A DNA stretch of 64,000 nt from DATJSJ01 sp035504175. GTDB lineage: Bacteria > Pseudomonadota > Alphaproteobacteria > Acetobacterales > Acetobacteraceae. The notes under the pieces are model-generated. The model saw nothing but the letters and a program-made list of their open reading frames with translations. It did no database searches and was not told the DNA's origin. The translations under genes and the position numbers were made by a program. Shown here piece by piece: positions 9,331 to 18,333 of the stretch (positions are counted from its first letter, which is position 1; every line of letters begins with the position of its first letter). The stretch covers positions 1 to 64,000 of the forward strand of contig DATJSJ010000025.1 of assembly GCA_035504175.1 (NCBI GenBank), read 5' to 3'.

Positions 9331-9487
9331 CTCCGGGGCGCGCCCGACATCTCCTGCGCCGACCTTGGCAAGCTTCTCCCCCGAATGCAATCGGCCCGAT
9401 TGCCTCACGGCCACCTCTCCCGGTGCCGCCAGGCGGCGAGTCGGTCCGGCCTCTCGCAGCGGTGCTCGCGGCGCGGACGGCCCGCCG

Positions 9488-10294
9488 TCAGGCGACCGAC
9501 GTTGGCGCGCGTTCCCGAAGCTCATGCTCCAAGGCGCTCAAACCGGCACCACCGGCCATGTGGAACATCAGATTGTCCAGGCTGAGGTCCGCCCGCGGTG
9601 CGTCGGTTTCCACCTCGCCGCGCGCGAGCACGATGAAATGGTCGCCGACCAGCCAGGCGTGGTGCGGGTTGTGGGTGATGAAGATGACGCCGATGCCCTG
9701 GTCGCGCGCGGCCGCGGCGATGTAGCGCAGCACCAGGCCCGACTGCGCGACGCCGAGAGCGGCGGTCGGTTCGTCGAGGATCAGCACGCGCGCGCCGAAA
9801 TGGATCGCCCGCGCGATCGCCACCACCTGGCGCTGGCCGCCGGACAGCGTACCGACCGGCTGCTCCAGGTTCTCGAGATGGATGCCCATCTTCTCCAGGG
9901 CATCCTGGGTCTCGCCGTACATCGTCTTGATGTCGAGCCGGCGGAACGGCCCCCAGCCCTCTTTCAGCTCGGAGCCGAGGAAGAAATTGCGCCAGACCGG
10001 CAGCAGCGGCACCAGCGCCAGCGTCTGATAGACGGCGGCGATGCCGCGGTCGAGCGCCTCGCGCGGCGACGAGAACTGCACGCGCTTTCCGTCAACGATG
10101 TAGTCGCCCTCGTCATAGCTGAACAGCCCGGCGATGATATTGATCAGGGTCGACTTGCCGGCACCGTTGTCGCCCAGGATGCAGGTCACCTCGCGCTGGC
10201 GGACGGTCAGGTTGACGCCCCGCAGCGCATTGATGTTCCCGTAGTTCTTGCCGATGTTCTTGAGCTGGATGATCGGCGTCCCGTTGCTTGCCAT
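9488..10294 (-). CDS. Sugar ABC transporter ATP-binding protein (CUT2 type, single NBD)
   Basis: A 268-residue ABC ATPase with Walker A GDNGAGKST (about 41-49), signature LSGGQRQ (about 150) and Walker B LILDEPTAAL (about 171). It resembles the N-terminal half of the ribose/xylose-type ATPases but has only one nucleotide-binding domain, as in fructose (FrcA) and some inositol transporters, so it should act as a homodimer. It follows the permease by seven bases. With the upstream binding protein and permease it makes a complete importer, whose likely substrate is a cyclitol because of iolDE nearby. Confidence 0.9.
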   Translation of the reverse strand: MASNGTPIIQLKNIGKNYGNINALRGVNLTVRQREVTCILGDNGAGKSTLINIIAGLFSYDEGDYIVDGKRVQFSSPREALDRGIAAVYQTLALVPLLPVWRNFFLGSELKEGWGPFRRLDIKTMYGETQDALEKMGIHLENLEQPVGTLSGGQRQVVAIARAIHFGARVLILDEPTAALGVAQSGLVLRYIAAAARDQGIGVIFITHNPHHAWLVGDHFIVLARGEVETDAPRADLSLDNLMFHMAGGAGLSALEHELRERAPTSVA

Positions 10295-10301
10295 CTTCCT
10301 G

Positions 10302-11345
10302 CTACCTTCTCATCGCGCGAACGCGGATCCAGGTGTTCACGACGGTCGCGAGCAGGAGCATCGCGCCGACGAAGAACTGGAACCAGTCGGGATCCCAGTC
10401 GGCATAGATCACGCCTTCGGTCGTCATGCCGAAGATGAAGGCACCGAGCGCGGAGCCGATCGCCGAGCCGTAGCCGCCCGTAAGCAGGCAGCCGCCGACC
10501 ACCGACGCCGCGATGTAGAGCAGCTCGTTGCCGATGCCGGCGCCGGATTGCACCGTGTCATACGCGAACAGCAGATGCATCGCGAGGAACCAGCAGGAGA
10601 AGCCCACCAGCATGAACAGGCCGACCTTGACCTTGTTGACCGGCACGCCAACCGCGCGCGCGCTGTCGGACTGGCCGCCGACGGCGAAGATCCAGTTGCC
10701 GACATTCGTGCGCAGCAGCACCCAGGTGCCGACCGCGACGAAGATCAGCCAGTAGACGATCGCGATGCTGATCTGGATGTGGCCGATCGTGAGCGTCGAG
10801 GCGAAGATCGCCTGCCCGACCTTGAAGCCCGCCATGTCGCTGATGTCGCGGGTCGCGACATTGCCGGTGATCAGCTTGGTGATCGCGATGTTCAATCCCT
10901 GCAGCATCAGGAACGTGCCGAGGGTGACGAGGAAGCTGTGCAGCTTGGTGCGGATCAGCAGCCAGCCGTTCAGGGCGCCGATCCCGAGCGAGAACACCAG
11001 CGCGAACAGCACGCCGATCCAGATATTGCCTGCCACGTGGGTCGCGAAGATCGAGGCGGCGAGCGAGGAGGTGGTGACGGCAACGCCGGCCGAGAGGTCG
11101 AACTCGCCGCCGATCATCAGCAGGGCCACGGCGACTGCCGGGATGCCGATCGTCGCCGACTGGTAGAGCACCGTCGCGAGCGCCGGAAGTTGCCGGAACG
11201 GAGGTGCGATGATCACGAAGAAGGCGACCACGAGGATGGCACCGCCGAGCGCGCCTGCCTCGGGCCGCTTCAATATCCGCTTCCACAGTGCCTGCTGCGT
11301 CAGCTGCCGCCGCCGGACACCGACATCGATCGTGGCGCTTGGCAT
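10302..11345 (-). CDS. Sugar ABC transporter permease (CUT2, BPD_transp_2 family)
   Basis: A 347-residue inner-membrane permease with roughly ten hydrophobic segments (for example those around residues 37-60, 66-86 and 130-160) and the family blocks GGEFDLSAG and GGYGSAIG. It forms the channel for the sugar bound by the protein encoded just upstream. An intergenic hairpin separates it from that gene. A basic N-terminus before the first membrane segment fits a cytoplasmic start. The substrate is unknown from the permease itself. Confidence 0.9.
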   Translation of the reverse strand: MPSATIDVGVRRRQLTQQALWKRILKRPEAGALGGAILVVAFFVIIAPPFRQLPALATVLYQSATIGIPAVAVALLMIGGEFDLSAGVAVTTSSLAASIFATHVAGNIWIGVLFALVFSLGIGALNGWLLIRTKLHSFLVTLGTFLMLQGLNIAITKLITGNVATRDISDMAGFKVGQAIFASTLTIGHIQISIAIVYWLIFVAVGTWVLLRTNVGNWIFAVGGQSDSARAVGVPVNKVKVGLFMLVGFSCWFLAMHLLFAYDTVQSGAGIGNELLYIAASVVGGCLLTGGYGSAIGSALGAFIFGMTTEGVIYADWDPDWFQFFVGAMLLLATVVNTWIRVRAMRR

Positions 11346-11375
11346 GATCGCTTCGCTCCCTTCCCCGGTGCGCCC

Positions 11376-11406
11376 GCCGGTCGGCGGCGCGATGCCCCCG
11401 ACCGGC
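11376..11406 (-). other. Intercistronic hairpin downstream of the sugar-binding protein gene
   Basis: A nine-base perfect inverted repeat (GCCGGTCGG and CCGACCGGC) separated by 13 bases, in the 94-bp gap between the binding-protein and permease genes. Such structures commonly stabilise the upstream binding-protein message or reduce read-through to the permease. There is no T-tract, so it is not a classical terminator. Confidence 0.5.
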
Positions 11407-11439
11407 AGGTCTTCGTTCGGTGCGGTCCCTGCGCTTCTC

Positions 11440-12399
11440 CTAGCGGGTTCCGGCCTTGGCGAATTTCGCGACGTCGGCGATGTTGTCCTTGGTCACGAAG
11501 GCTGGCCCGGTCAGCACGGGACCACCGCCGCCGACCACGTCGCCGTTGACCTTGTAGAGCCAGAGCAGGTCGACCGCCTCGTATCCCTCGACGAAGGGCT
11601 GCTGGTCGACGGCCCATTGCAGCTTGCCCTCCTGGATCATCGTAACGGCGCGCGGCGTCAGGTCGAACGTGCCGAGCTTCACCTTGCTGCCGGCGGCGGT
11701 GATCGCGTCGTACACGGTCGGGGCGAAGGGTGCGCCGAGCGTCACGATGTAGTCGATCTTCGGATCCTGCTGCAGTTTCGCCTGCACGCGCGCACGGACC
11801 GTCGGCATGTCGTAGCCGGTCACGTACAGGATCTGGAAATCGCCCTTGAAGGTCTTCTTGATGCCGTCACAGCGCGCCTCGAGCTGCACCGCGCCCTGCT
11901 GCTGGTCGATACAGACGACGCTCTTCGCGCCCTCGGCATTGAGCCGCTCGCCGACCGCCTGGCCGGCAATGGACTCATCCTGACCGACATACATCAGGAT
12001 ATTCAGCTTCTTCCAGTCGCCGACGCCGGCATTGAATCCGACGATCGGAATGCCGGCGTCCTGCGCGGCCTTGACGTTCTTCGATTCGGCGTCCGGGAAG
12101 GCGATCGTCAGCGCGATGCCGTCGACGTGCTGCTGGACGACGTTCCCGATCAGCTGCGCTTCCTTGTCGGCCGAAGGGTCGGCCAGGTAGATCAGCTTGA
12201 CGTTGTCCTTTTTCGCCGCAGCGTTCGCACCCTTGCGGATGATGTCCCAGAACGTGTCGCCCGGCTGGGCGTGGGTGATCATCGCGAAAGTGAAATGCGG
12301 CTCGTCGGCTCGGGCCGGCGTCGTGCCTATCAGGCCCGCGCACGCGATCATCGTGCCCGCCGCCAGGGCCAGCCCCGACAGCCTGGTCCAGGATTGCAT
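11440..12399 (-). CDS. Sugar ABC transporter substrate-binding protein (CUT2, periplasmic)
   Basis: A 319-residue periplasmic binding protein of the ribose/inositol-binding (type I) fold. A Sec signal peptide fills residues 1-30 and ends at TPARADEP. Family features include the N-terminal PGDTFWDIIRKGANAAAKK helix, FNAGVGDW in the hinge region and VGQDES. The ATG at 12399 follows a long AGGAGGAGGAA ribosome site; a reading frame continues upstream to 12495 but gives no signal peptide at its start. It heads the operon binding protein, permease, ATPase, RpiR regulator. A myo-inositol-type ligand is a reasonable guess from the linked iolDE genes. Confidence 0.9.
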   Translation of the reverse strand: MQSWTRLSGLALAAGTMIACAGLIGTTPARADEPHFTFAMITHAQPGDTFWDIIRKGANAAAKKDNVKLIYLADPSADKEAQLIGNVVQQHVDGIALTIAFPDAESKNVKAAQDAGIPIVGFNAGVGDWKKLNILMYVGQDESIAGQAVGERLNAEGAKSVVCIDQQQGAVQLEARCDGIKKTFKGDFQILYVTGYDMPTVRARVQAKLQQDPKIDYIVTLGAPFAPTVYDAITAAGSKVKLGTFDLTPRAVTMIQEGKLQWAVDQQPFVEGYEAVDLLWLYKVNGDVVGGGGPVLTGPAFVTKDNIADVAKFAKAGTR

Positions 12400-13214
12400 G
12401 GTGGTTTCCTCCTCCTCTTTGCTTTCGACTTGCTTTCGACCCGGGCGCGCAGAGCCAACGGTTTTTGCGAGACTGGGCGTACCGCAACATTTCATGCGGC
12501 CGGGCCGGAGTCAAGGACCCGAACGCTCGGACACAATCGCCTGCGGCAAAGTCCCCGAGGGTATGAATTACGGCGTAAAAACCGGATCTTAGCCCGGATG
12601 GGCGGGCGCCCTCGCAGCCATCCGGGTCGGGTCGGGGAGCGGCGCTATGTCATTCCGCGCACTGACCGCGACGGCCCCCGGCCTGTCGTGCGACAGCTTT
12701 CCCTGGCCTTCAACCCGCGCACGCCCGGCTGCACTGCACGCAATAGTTGCACCGCATCGATCGCGTCGGCGAGCACAGCCGGGCCCTCCTCCCCAGGCCG
12801 CTGTCCTTTTCCGGGGCATCTACGCGAAGCATTGGGCACGTTCTGCACAGGACCTGATCATGTCGATCGTGAAGGCGACGGAATCTTGTCAGTTGCGGTC
12901 TGATCGGGCTTGACAGGGCGTTGCGCGGTGCGAGAGCGTGACAACGGATGCACCGCGTGGCGGCGTCCGCGGGGCTCGATCCGGCTGCCCACTCTTTGGC
13001 GCCCGACGGCCTGACAATCGAGAGAGTTCGCTGTGGCACCGGTGCCCTCGGCCTTGCGACAGGCCTGGGGGCGTCGTGCGCGCCTGGTGAGGCACGGGAT
13101 GGGCTCTGCTACGATGACGACGCAGCATTCGTCCGACCGTCCCGTCCGCTTCTGCCGTGCGGCTTCGGGTTCTCCGTGCCGCACATCCAGAACGAAATCG
13201 GATCGGAGGAGAAG
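12400..13214. other. Long intergenic region without a credible gene
   Basis: About 815 bp between two divergent ABC operons. The left end must hold the promoter of the sugar-binding protein operon and contains CAACATTTCATGCG at 12485-12498, similar to the motif before iolD. Short open frames on both strands between 12589 and 13200 have no recognisable domain and no ribosome sites, so I do not call them. The right end leads into the ribosome site GGAGGAG at 13205 of the next operon. Confidence 0.55.
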
Positions 13215-14219
13215 ATGCCGACTTCAATCACCGGCGCACCCGGGCGCCGCACCGTTCTCGCTGCTTCCGCCGGGCTGATCGCCGGCCTCGCGGCGCCGCG
13301 CATCCTGCGCGCGGCCACCACCGAGGTGAATTTCACCGAGGCCGTGCACAATCTCGGCTACATCAACCTCTATGTCGGCCAGCATGCCGGCTATTTCGAA
13401 AAGGAAGGCATCCATCTGAACGTCTCCGCCGCCGGCGGCGACACGCAGGCTTTCGCCGCGGTGCTGTCCCACTCCTCGCTGTTCGGGATCGGCGACCCGA
13501 CGATGGTACCGATCTCGGTCGAGAATGGCGGACCAGGCAAGGTGGTCGGCACGGTGGTGCAGCGGGCGCATTACTTCGCCGTCTCCAAGACGGTGGCGCC
13601 GCTCACCAGCCCGAAGGGGTTCAAGGGGTTGACGATCGTCACGTCGCCCGAGCCGAACACCAACTACAGCGTCACCAAGAAGCTGCTGCAGGAGAACGGG
13701 CTCGTTCTCGGCACGGACGCCAAGATCCTGCAGGTGAGCCCGGGGACCGAGATCGCGGCGATGCTGGCGGGTCAGGCGGACGTCGCGATCGCCTACGAGC
13801 CGAACGTCGCCGAGTCGGAGTCGCAGGGCGCGCACATCATCTTCGACTTCTCCAGCTATATCGGCCCGTTCTGCAACACCGGCATCATGGTGCTGAACGA
13901 TACGATCGCGTCGAAGCCGCAGATCGTGCAGGCGCTGTGCAACGGGTTCGAGCGCGCGAGCCGCCGCGTCTATGCCGATCCGGCCTATGCGAAGCAGGTG
14001 GCGCGGGCGGAGTTTCCCGATCTCGCCGGCGACGTGGTCGACAAGGCGATCGATGCCGAACTGAAGTACAAGATCCCGGCGCAGTCCGTGGTGGTCGATC
14101 CCGAGCAGTGGGCCAATTTAATGAAGATGCAGATCTATCTGAAGAACATCAAAGGCACGACGACGTTCGAACAGATCGTCGACAACAGTTTCGCGAAGAA
14201 GGCGGCGGCCGCTGCCTGA
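13215..14219 (+). CDS. ABC transporter substrate-binding protein (NMT1/SsuA/TauA type)
   Basis: A 334-residue periplasmic binding protein of the nitrate/sulfonate/taurine (NMT1-like) class. The N-terminus carries a twin-arginine-like GRRTVLAASAG followed by a hydrophobic stretch to about residue 30. YVGQHAGYFEKEGI is the typical NMT1-fold opening, and AAMLAGQADVAIAYEP a later family block. The ATG at 13215 directly follows GGAGGAGAAG; the frame stays open upstream to 12948 but lacks a signal there. The ATPase, permease and a formamidase-family gene follow, so it may bind an amide or other nitrogen source rather than a sulfonate. Confidence 0.88.
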   Translation: MPTSITGAPGRRTVLAASAGLIAGLAAPRILRAATTEVNFTEAVHNLGYINLYVGQHAGYFEKEGIHLNVSAAGGDTQAFAAVLSHSSLFGIGDPTMVPISVENGGPGKVVGTVVQRAHYFAVSKTVAPLTSPKGFKGLTIVTSPEPNTNYSVTKKLLQENGLVLGTDAKILQVSPGTEIAAMLAGQADVAIAYEPNVAESESQGAHIIFDFSSYIGPFCNTGIMVLNDTIASKPQIVQALCNGFERASRRVYADPAYAKQVARAEFPDLAGDVVDKAIDAELKYKIPAQSVVVDPEQWANLMKMQIYLKNIKGTTTFEQIVDNSFAKKAAAAA

Positions 14220-14238
14220 GGCCATCGCCGCGCCGAGC

Positions 14239-15015
14239 GTGCCGGTGCTGCAGGCGCTCGACCTCGGCAAGGTGTTCGGCGCCGAGGACGAGCGGCCGGT
14301 CGAGGTGGTGCGGACGATCTCCCTGGCGCTCGAGCGCGGCGAGATCGTCAGCATCGTCGGCCCGTCGGGTTGCGGCAAGACGACGCTGCTCAACCTCATC
14401 TGCGGACTGCTGCCGGCGACCCGCGGCGCGGTGCTGTGGCACGGGCGGCAGATGACCGGCGCGCCGCGCGGCGTCGGTTACATGCTGCAGAAGGATCTGC
14501 TGCTGCCCTGGCGGACGGCGCGCGAGAACGTGGCGCTCGGACTGCAGATCCGGCACGCTCCTCGGCGGGAGCGCGAGGTGCGGGCGGCGGCGCTGCTGGA
14601 GCAGCTCGGTGTCGGCGGCTTTGCCGACCACTACCCATCGACCCTGTCCGGCGGCATGCGGCAACGCGTCGCCCTGGCGCGGACGCTTGCGACCGACCCC
14701 GAGGTGCTGCTGCTCGACGAGCCGTTCTCGGCGCTCGATTTCCAGACCAAGATCCTGATCGAGCGCGACACCGCGCAGCTCGTGCGCGGACAGGGCCGGG
14801 CGCTGCTGCTGATCACGCATGACGTGGAGGAGGCGGTGTGCCTGTCCGACCGTGTGGTGGTGCTGTCGCGCCGGCCCTGCACGATCGTCGCCGAGCACCG
14901 GATCGAGCTGCCTGGCGATCGCACCGACATGATCGCGGCGCGCGAGACGAGCGCCTTCGCCGCCTATGTGCGCGCGATCTGGGGCGAGCTCGATATCGGA
15001 CGGGCGGCGGCATGA
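14239..15015 (+). CDS. ABC transporter ATP-binding protein (SsuB/TauB/NrtD type)
   Basis: A 258-residue ATPase with Walker A GPSGCGKTT (about 41-49), a Q-loop in YMLQKDLLLPW, signature LSGGMRQR and Walker B VLLLDEPFSALD. The PSGCGKTT and LLPW signatures are typical of the nitrate/sulfonate subfamily. It starts with GTG 19 bases after the binding-protein stop, and its stop overlaps the permease start as ATGA. It energises the importer formed with the flanking genes. Confidence 0.9.
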   Translation: MPVLQALDLGKVFGAEDERPVEVVRTISLALERGEIVSIVGPSGCGKTTLLNLICGLLPATRGAVLWHGRQMTGAPRGVGYMLQKDLLLPWRTARENVALGLQIRHAPRREREVRAAALLEQLGVGGFADHYPSTLSGGMRQRVALARTLATDPEVLLLDEPFSALDFQTKILIERDTAQLVRGQGRALLLITHDVEEAVCLSDRVVVLSRRPCTIVAEHRIELPGDRTDMIAARETSAFAAYVRAIWGELDIGRAAA

Positions 15016-15854
15016 GTGCCGAGAGCGTGGTCACCCTCGCCCCACGCGCCCGTGCCGGTCGTGGCCCGATCCGCCGGCGGGCGATGCGCCGGACCGCGCT
15101 GCGGGTGCTGGCGACGCAGCTCGCGCTGCTGGCGCTGCTGCTCGGCCTGTGGGAATGGGCGACGCGCACGGGTGCCGCGAGCGCCTTCCTGTACGGTTCG
15201 CCGAGCGCGATCGCTGCGGATCTGGTGGCCTCGCTGCGCGACGGGTCGCTGCTGCGCGACATGGCGATCACCGGGGCGGAGACGCTGGCCGGGTTCGCGC
15301 TCGGCAATCTGATCGGCACGGCGATCGGCCTGGTGCTCTGGTATTCGCGCTTCGCCTCCCGCGTGATGCAGCCGTTCATCCTGGGGCTCGGCTCGATCCC
15401 GATCGTGGCTTTGGCGCCGATCGCGATCATCTGGTTCGGCACCGGCTACGCCTCCAAGGTGGCGATGGCGACGCTGTCCGTCGTCGTGGTCTCGATCGTG
15501 ATTGCGTACAAGGGAGCCGCCGGCGTCGATCCGGACCAGGCGAACCTGATGCGTTCGCTTGGCGCGGGGCGGAACCAGATCTTTCGCTATCTGGTTGTTC
15601 CCGCCTCGCTCACCGACATTTTCGCCGGGCTGAAGCTGACGGTCGGCTTCGCGCTCGTCGGTGCGATTGTCGGCGAGTTCATGTCCTCGTCCGCCGGGCT
15701 GGGGCATGCCATCTTCAAGGCCGGCAGTCTCTACGCGATTGCCAAGGTGTTCGCCGAGCTGGTGGCAACGATTCTGCTCGCGCTGGTGCTTTCGAGTGCC
15801 GTCGTCCGGGTGGAACGTCTGCTTCTCCCGTGGCGGCACGACCTCGCGCCGTGA
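15012..15854 (+). CDS. ABC transporter permease (SsuC/TauC type)
   Basis: A 280-residue inner-membrane permease of the BPD_transp_1 family with about six hydrophobic segments. The ATPase-contacting EAA loop appears as MRSLGAGRNQIFRYLVVPAS, and the LGSIPIVALAPIAIIWFG segment is characteristic of the nitrate/sulfonate subfamily. The basic N-terminal tail (about 35 residues) precedes the first membrane helix. It is coupled to the ATPase by an ATGA overlap. The formamidase-family gene follows after a 90-bp gap containing two hairpins. Confidence 0.9.
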   Translation: MSAESVVTLAPRARAGRGPIRRRAMRRTALRVLATQLALLALLLGLWEWATRTGAASAFLYGSPSAIAADLVASLRDGSLLRDMAITGAETLAGFALGNLIGTAIGLVLWYSRFASRVMQPFILGLGSIPIVALAPIAIIWFGTGYASKVAMATLSVVVVSIVIAYKGAAGVDPDQANLMRSLGAGRNQIFRYLVVPASLTDIFAGLKLTVGFALVGAIVGEFMSSSAGLGHAIFKAGSLYAIAKVFAELVATILLALVLSSAVVRVERLLLPWRHDLAP

Positions 15855-15869
15855 CTTACGTCAAGGGTT

Positions 15870-15917
15870 TGCAAAGGGCGACTGCCCTTTGCCGGGGCTT
15901 CAGGGGCAGCGCCCCTG
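15870..15917 (+). repeat. Paired GC hairpins upstream of the first formamidase-family gene
   Basis: Two adjacent perfect hairpins: GCAAAGGGC/GCCCTTTGC with a four-base loop, then CAGGGGC/GCCCCTG with a three-base loop, followed by a T-rich CCTTTTCTCTTCTT. They lie between the permease and the formamidase gene. The second hairpin has the CAGGGG-CCCCTG form seen again at 23950-23968. They could be dispersed palindromic repeats, an attenuator, or a weak terminator. Confidence 0.6.
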
Positions 15918-15944
15918 ACCTTTTCTCTTCTTGAGGAGCCACCA

Positions 15945-16859
15945 ATGACCCGTCGCATCACGAAGGAAGGCCATCTCAAGTTCGCGCTCTCCCACGACGA
16001 CGCCTGCATCGACGAGATCGCGCCTGGCGAGGCGATCGAGATCGAGTGCGAGATCAACTGCAATGCCGGTGTGATCACCGGGCTCGAGTCTCGCCTGTCG
16101 CCCGACAACGTGAAGCTGCCTTTCGTCAATCCGGCGACCGGACCGCTGCACGTCAAGGGCGCGAAGGCCGGCCAGATGCTGGCGGTGCATATCAGGAGCA
16201 TGGAGCTGGACGAATTCGGCTACTCCGCGCTCTGGCCGGGGTTCGGCATTTTCCCCGATTGGGTTAGGCAGAAGGAGTTCGGCATCCGGACCCGGGTGAT
16301 GCGGGTCAGTGACGGGTACGTGCATTGGAGCGAGACGAAGAAGCTGCCGATCGCGCCGATGGTGGGCGTGCTCGGCGTGGCGCCGGTGCATGGCGCGGTG
16401 CTGACGATCGACAACGGCGTGCATGGCGGCAATCTGGACGTGCAGGAGATCACCCCCGGCAATACGATCATGTTTGCGGTGCAGAAGGACGGGGCCTCGC
16501 TCTATGTCGGCGACTGCCACGCCCGTCAGGGCGATGGCGAGTGCGTCGGGATGGGGGCGACGGAGATCGGCGCACGGGTCGGCTTCGACGTGGCGCTGCA
16601 CGATCGCCCGGCGAGGATGACCTGGCCGCGGATCGAGAGCGCGACGCATATTGCGACGGTCGGCTGCGCGCGGCCGCTCGAGGATGCGATGCGGCTCGCC
16701 TTCCAGGAGATGGTGTACTGGCTGGCCGACGAGCACGGCTTCACCGAGGCGGAGGCGTATCTGTTCCTGGCCCAGGTGGCGGAAGCGCGCTGCACGCAGA
16801 TGGTGAACCCGAAATACACGTATATCTGCAAGGTGGCGAAATCCCTGCTCGCGCCGTGA
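15945..16859 (+). CDS. Acetamidase/formamidase family protein
   Basis: A 304-residue member of the FmdA/AmdA family, which hydrolyses formamide or short-chain amides to ammonia and the acid. The family zinc-site block HGGN is present near residue 162, and the GDCHARQGDGE block near residue 190; both are shared with the second copy at 24 kb, to which overall similarity is only moderate. A clear TGAGGAG ribosome site precedes the ATG. It probably acts in the cytoplasm on a substrate imported by the transporter upstream. Which amide is used cannot be told. Confidence 0.87.
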   Translation: MTRRITKEGHLKFALSHDDACIDEIAPGEAIEIECEINCNAGVITGLESRLSPDNVKLPFVNPATGPLHVKGAKAGQMLAVHIRSMELDEFGYSALWPGFGIFPDWVRQKEFGIRTRVMRVSDGYVHWSETKKLPIAPMVGVLGVAPVHGAVLTIDNGVHGGNLDVQEITPGNTIMFAVQKDGASLYVGDCHARQGDGECVGMGATEIGARVGFDVALHDRPARMTWPRIESATHIATVGCARPLEDAMRLAFQEMVYWLADEHGFTEAEAYLFLAQVAEARCTQMVNPKYTYICKVAKSLLAP

Positions 16860-17067
16860 TCAGAGGCGACCGGAGGTTGCAGCCTCGCGTTCTGGGGGTC
16901 CGGCGCGTGTCGGGTTGTGATCATGAGGCAAGAGGGGCCTTGACTCGCAGGCGAGCGATTGGGCACGGTTGCGGCAGGCGGAATGAACGACCCGGCGCGG
17001 TGCGGTTCGCTTCGTCTCCGAGAATCCTTTCATAGTCTCCCGGCCGATGCGGGGAGAGCGGCACATG

Positions 17068-17096
17068 GGCCCGGGCAACGATGTTGCCAGCGGGCC
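17068..17096 (+). promoter_or_regulatory. Terminator-like hairpin in the amiC leader (possible antitermination site)
   Basis: A strong stem: GGCCCG and GGCAAC pair with GTTGCC and CGGGCC around a GAT loop, with a two-base bulge, followed by TTTC. It lies about 44 bp before the amiC start codon. AmiR-type ANTAR proteins act by preventing termination in a leader RNA, so this hairpin is a plausible target, but the T-tract is short and I could not identify the paired hexaloop ANTAR motif. Confidence 0.4.
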
Positions 17097-17139
17097 TTTC
17101 GCGCGTTCTCCCGGTTCGGCGGATGGATGCAGGAGTCGG

Positions 17140-18333
17140 ATGGCCGTTTCGCTCATTCACGCACGCCCGTCCATTCCGGTCGGAATCGTGGTCTCCACGA
17201 CGGGTTCCTACGCTCCGGTGGGGCGCGACATGCACGACGGGGCGCTGCTCGCGATCCGGCAGATCAATGCGGACGATGCCAATCCCTTCCGACTGGAGCC
17301 GGTGGCGGCGGATCCGGGCGGCCAGCTCGAGACCTATCGCACGGTGTGCGAGGAGATGCTGCGGGATCGCGGCATCCGGCACATCATCGGCTGCTACACG
17401 TCGTCCAGCCGGAAGGAGATCATCCCGGTCATCGAGAAGTATGACGGGCTGCTCTGGTATCCTTCGCATTACGAGGGATTCGAGAGCTGTGACAGCGTGA
17501 TCTATGGCGGTGCGGCGCCGAACCAGCACCTGGTGCCGCTGGCCGGATGGATGCTGCCGCGCTACGGCACGAACGTCTACTGCATCGGCTCCAACTACAT
17601 CTGGCCGTGGGAGAACAACCGCATCATGCGGCAGCTCGCGGAGGCGGCCGGCGGCCGGATCCTGCGCGAGCGCTACCTGCCGGTCGGCAGCACCGAAGTC
17701 GGGGAGATCGTGCGCGAGATCGCCGCCATGCGTCCCGATTTCGTCTTCAACACGCTGATCGGCGAGTCGAGCTACGCGTTCTACCGCGCCTACCACGCGC
17801 TGCGCGAGCAGGATCCCGAGTTCGCGTCGGATCGCCGGCCGGTGACGAGCTGCAGCCTTTCCGAGCCGGAGTTGCTGGCGATTGGTGGCGAGGCCGCGGC
17901 GGGCCACCTGACCTCCAGCGTGTATTTCCAGTCGATCGGGCGTAGCGAGAATGCCGCCTTCGTGACAGCGTTCCGGGCCGCGTTCGGCGCCGAGCGGGTG
18001 ACGTCGGCGGACGCGGAGGCAGGCTGGATCGTCGCCACGCTGCTCGCGCGCGCGATACGGGAGGCGGGATCGAGCGCCGTCGCGGAGGTGAAGCGCGCGG
18101 TCTACGAATGCCGGCTGGAGGCGCCGCAAGGCCCGGTGCGCGTGGATGCGGAGAACAACCACGCGTGGCTGACGCCGCGTATCGGTCGCTCCGATGCCGC
18201 AGGCGGATTCGCGTTGCTGTGGGAGGCGGAGACCCCGGCGCGACCTGATCCCTATCTCGCGCGCGTGGAACTTGCCACCGTGCGGACCCGGATGCGCGCG
18301 GCCGGAGCGCGGCTCAGGGTCATCGGACCATGA
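17140..18333 (+). CDS. amiC: AmiC-type amide-sensing periplasmic-binding-fold protein
   Basis: A 397-residue protein of the type I periplasmic-binding fold with no signal peptide, which is the hallmark of AmiC, the cytoplasmic amide sensor and negative regulator of AmiR. The opening PVGIVVSTTGSYAPVG matches AmiC/UrtA-type ligand-binding domains, and SHYEGFESC and IGSNYIWPWENNR are characteristic blocks. The ATG at 17140 has AGGAG five bases upstream. It overlaps amiR as ATGA, the classical arrangement. Ligand release or binding should control the AmiC-AmiR complex and thus the downstream transporter and amidase genes. Confidence 0.88.
   Translation: MAVSLIHARPSIPVGIVVSTTGSYAPVGRDMHDGALLAIRQINADDANPFRLEPVAADPGGQLETYRTVCEEMLRDRGIRHIIGCYTSSSRKEIIPVIEKYDGLLWYPSHYEGFESCDSVIYGGAAPNQHLVPLAGWMLPRYGTNVYCIGSNYIWPWENNRIMRQLAEAAGGRILRERYLPVGSTEVGEIVREIAAMRPDFVFNTLIGESSYAFYRAYHALREQDPEFASDRRPVTSCSLSEPELLAIGGEAAAGHLTSSVYFQSIGRSENAAFVTAFRAAFGAERVTSADAEAGWIVATLLARAIREAGSSAVAEVKRAVYECRLEAPQGPVRVDAENNHAWLTPRIGRSDAAGGFALLWEAETPARPDPYLARVELATVRTRMRAAGARLRVIGP

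Noticed and set aside
12710..13039. Cysteine-containing minus-strand frame (CIRC, CRTC and CNYC pairs) in the long gap
   Set aside because: The cysteines look like an iron-sulfur site, but there is no family context, no ribosome site, and other frames are equally open, so I treat it as chance or decayed sequence.
15870..15917. Hairpin pair as a dual-hexaloop ANTAR (AmiR) target
   Set aside because: The loops are three or four bases, not six, and lack the A1/G4 pattern known for ANTAR targets.
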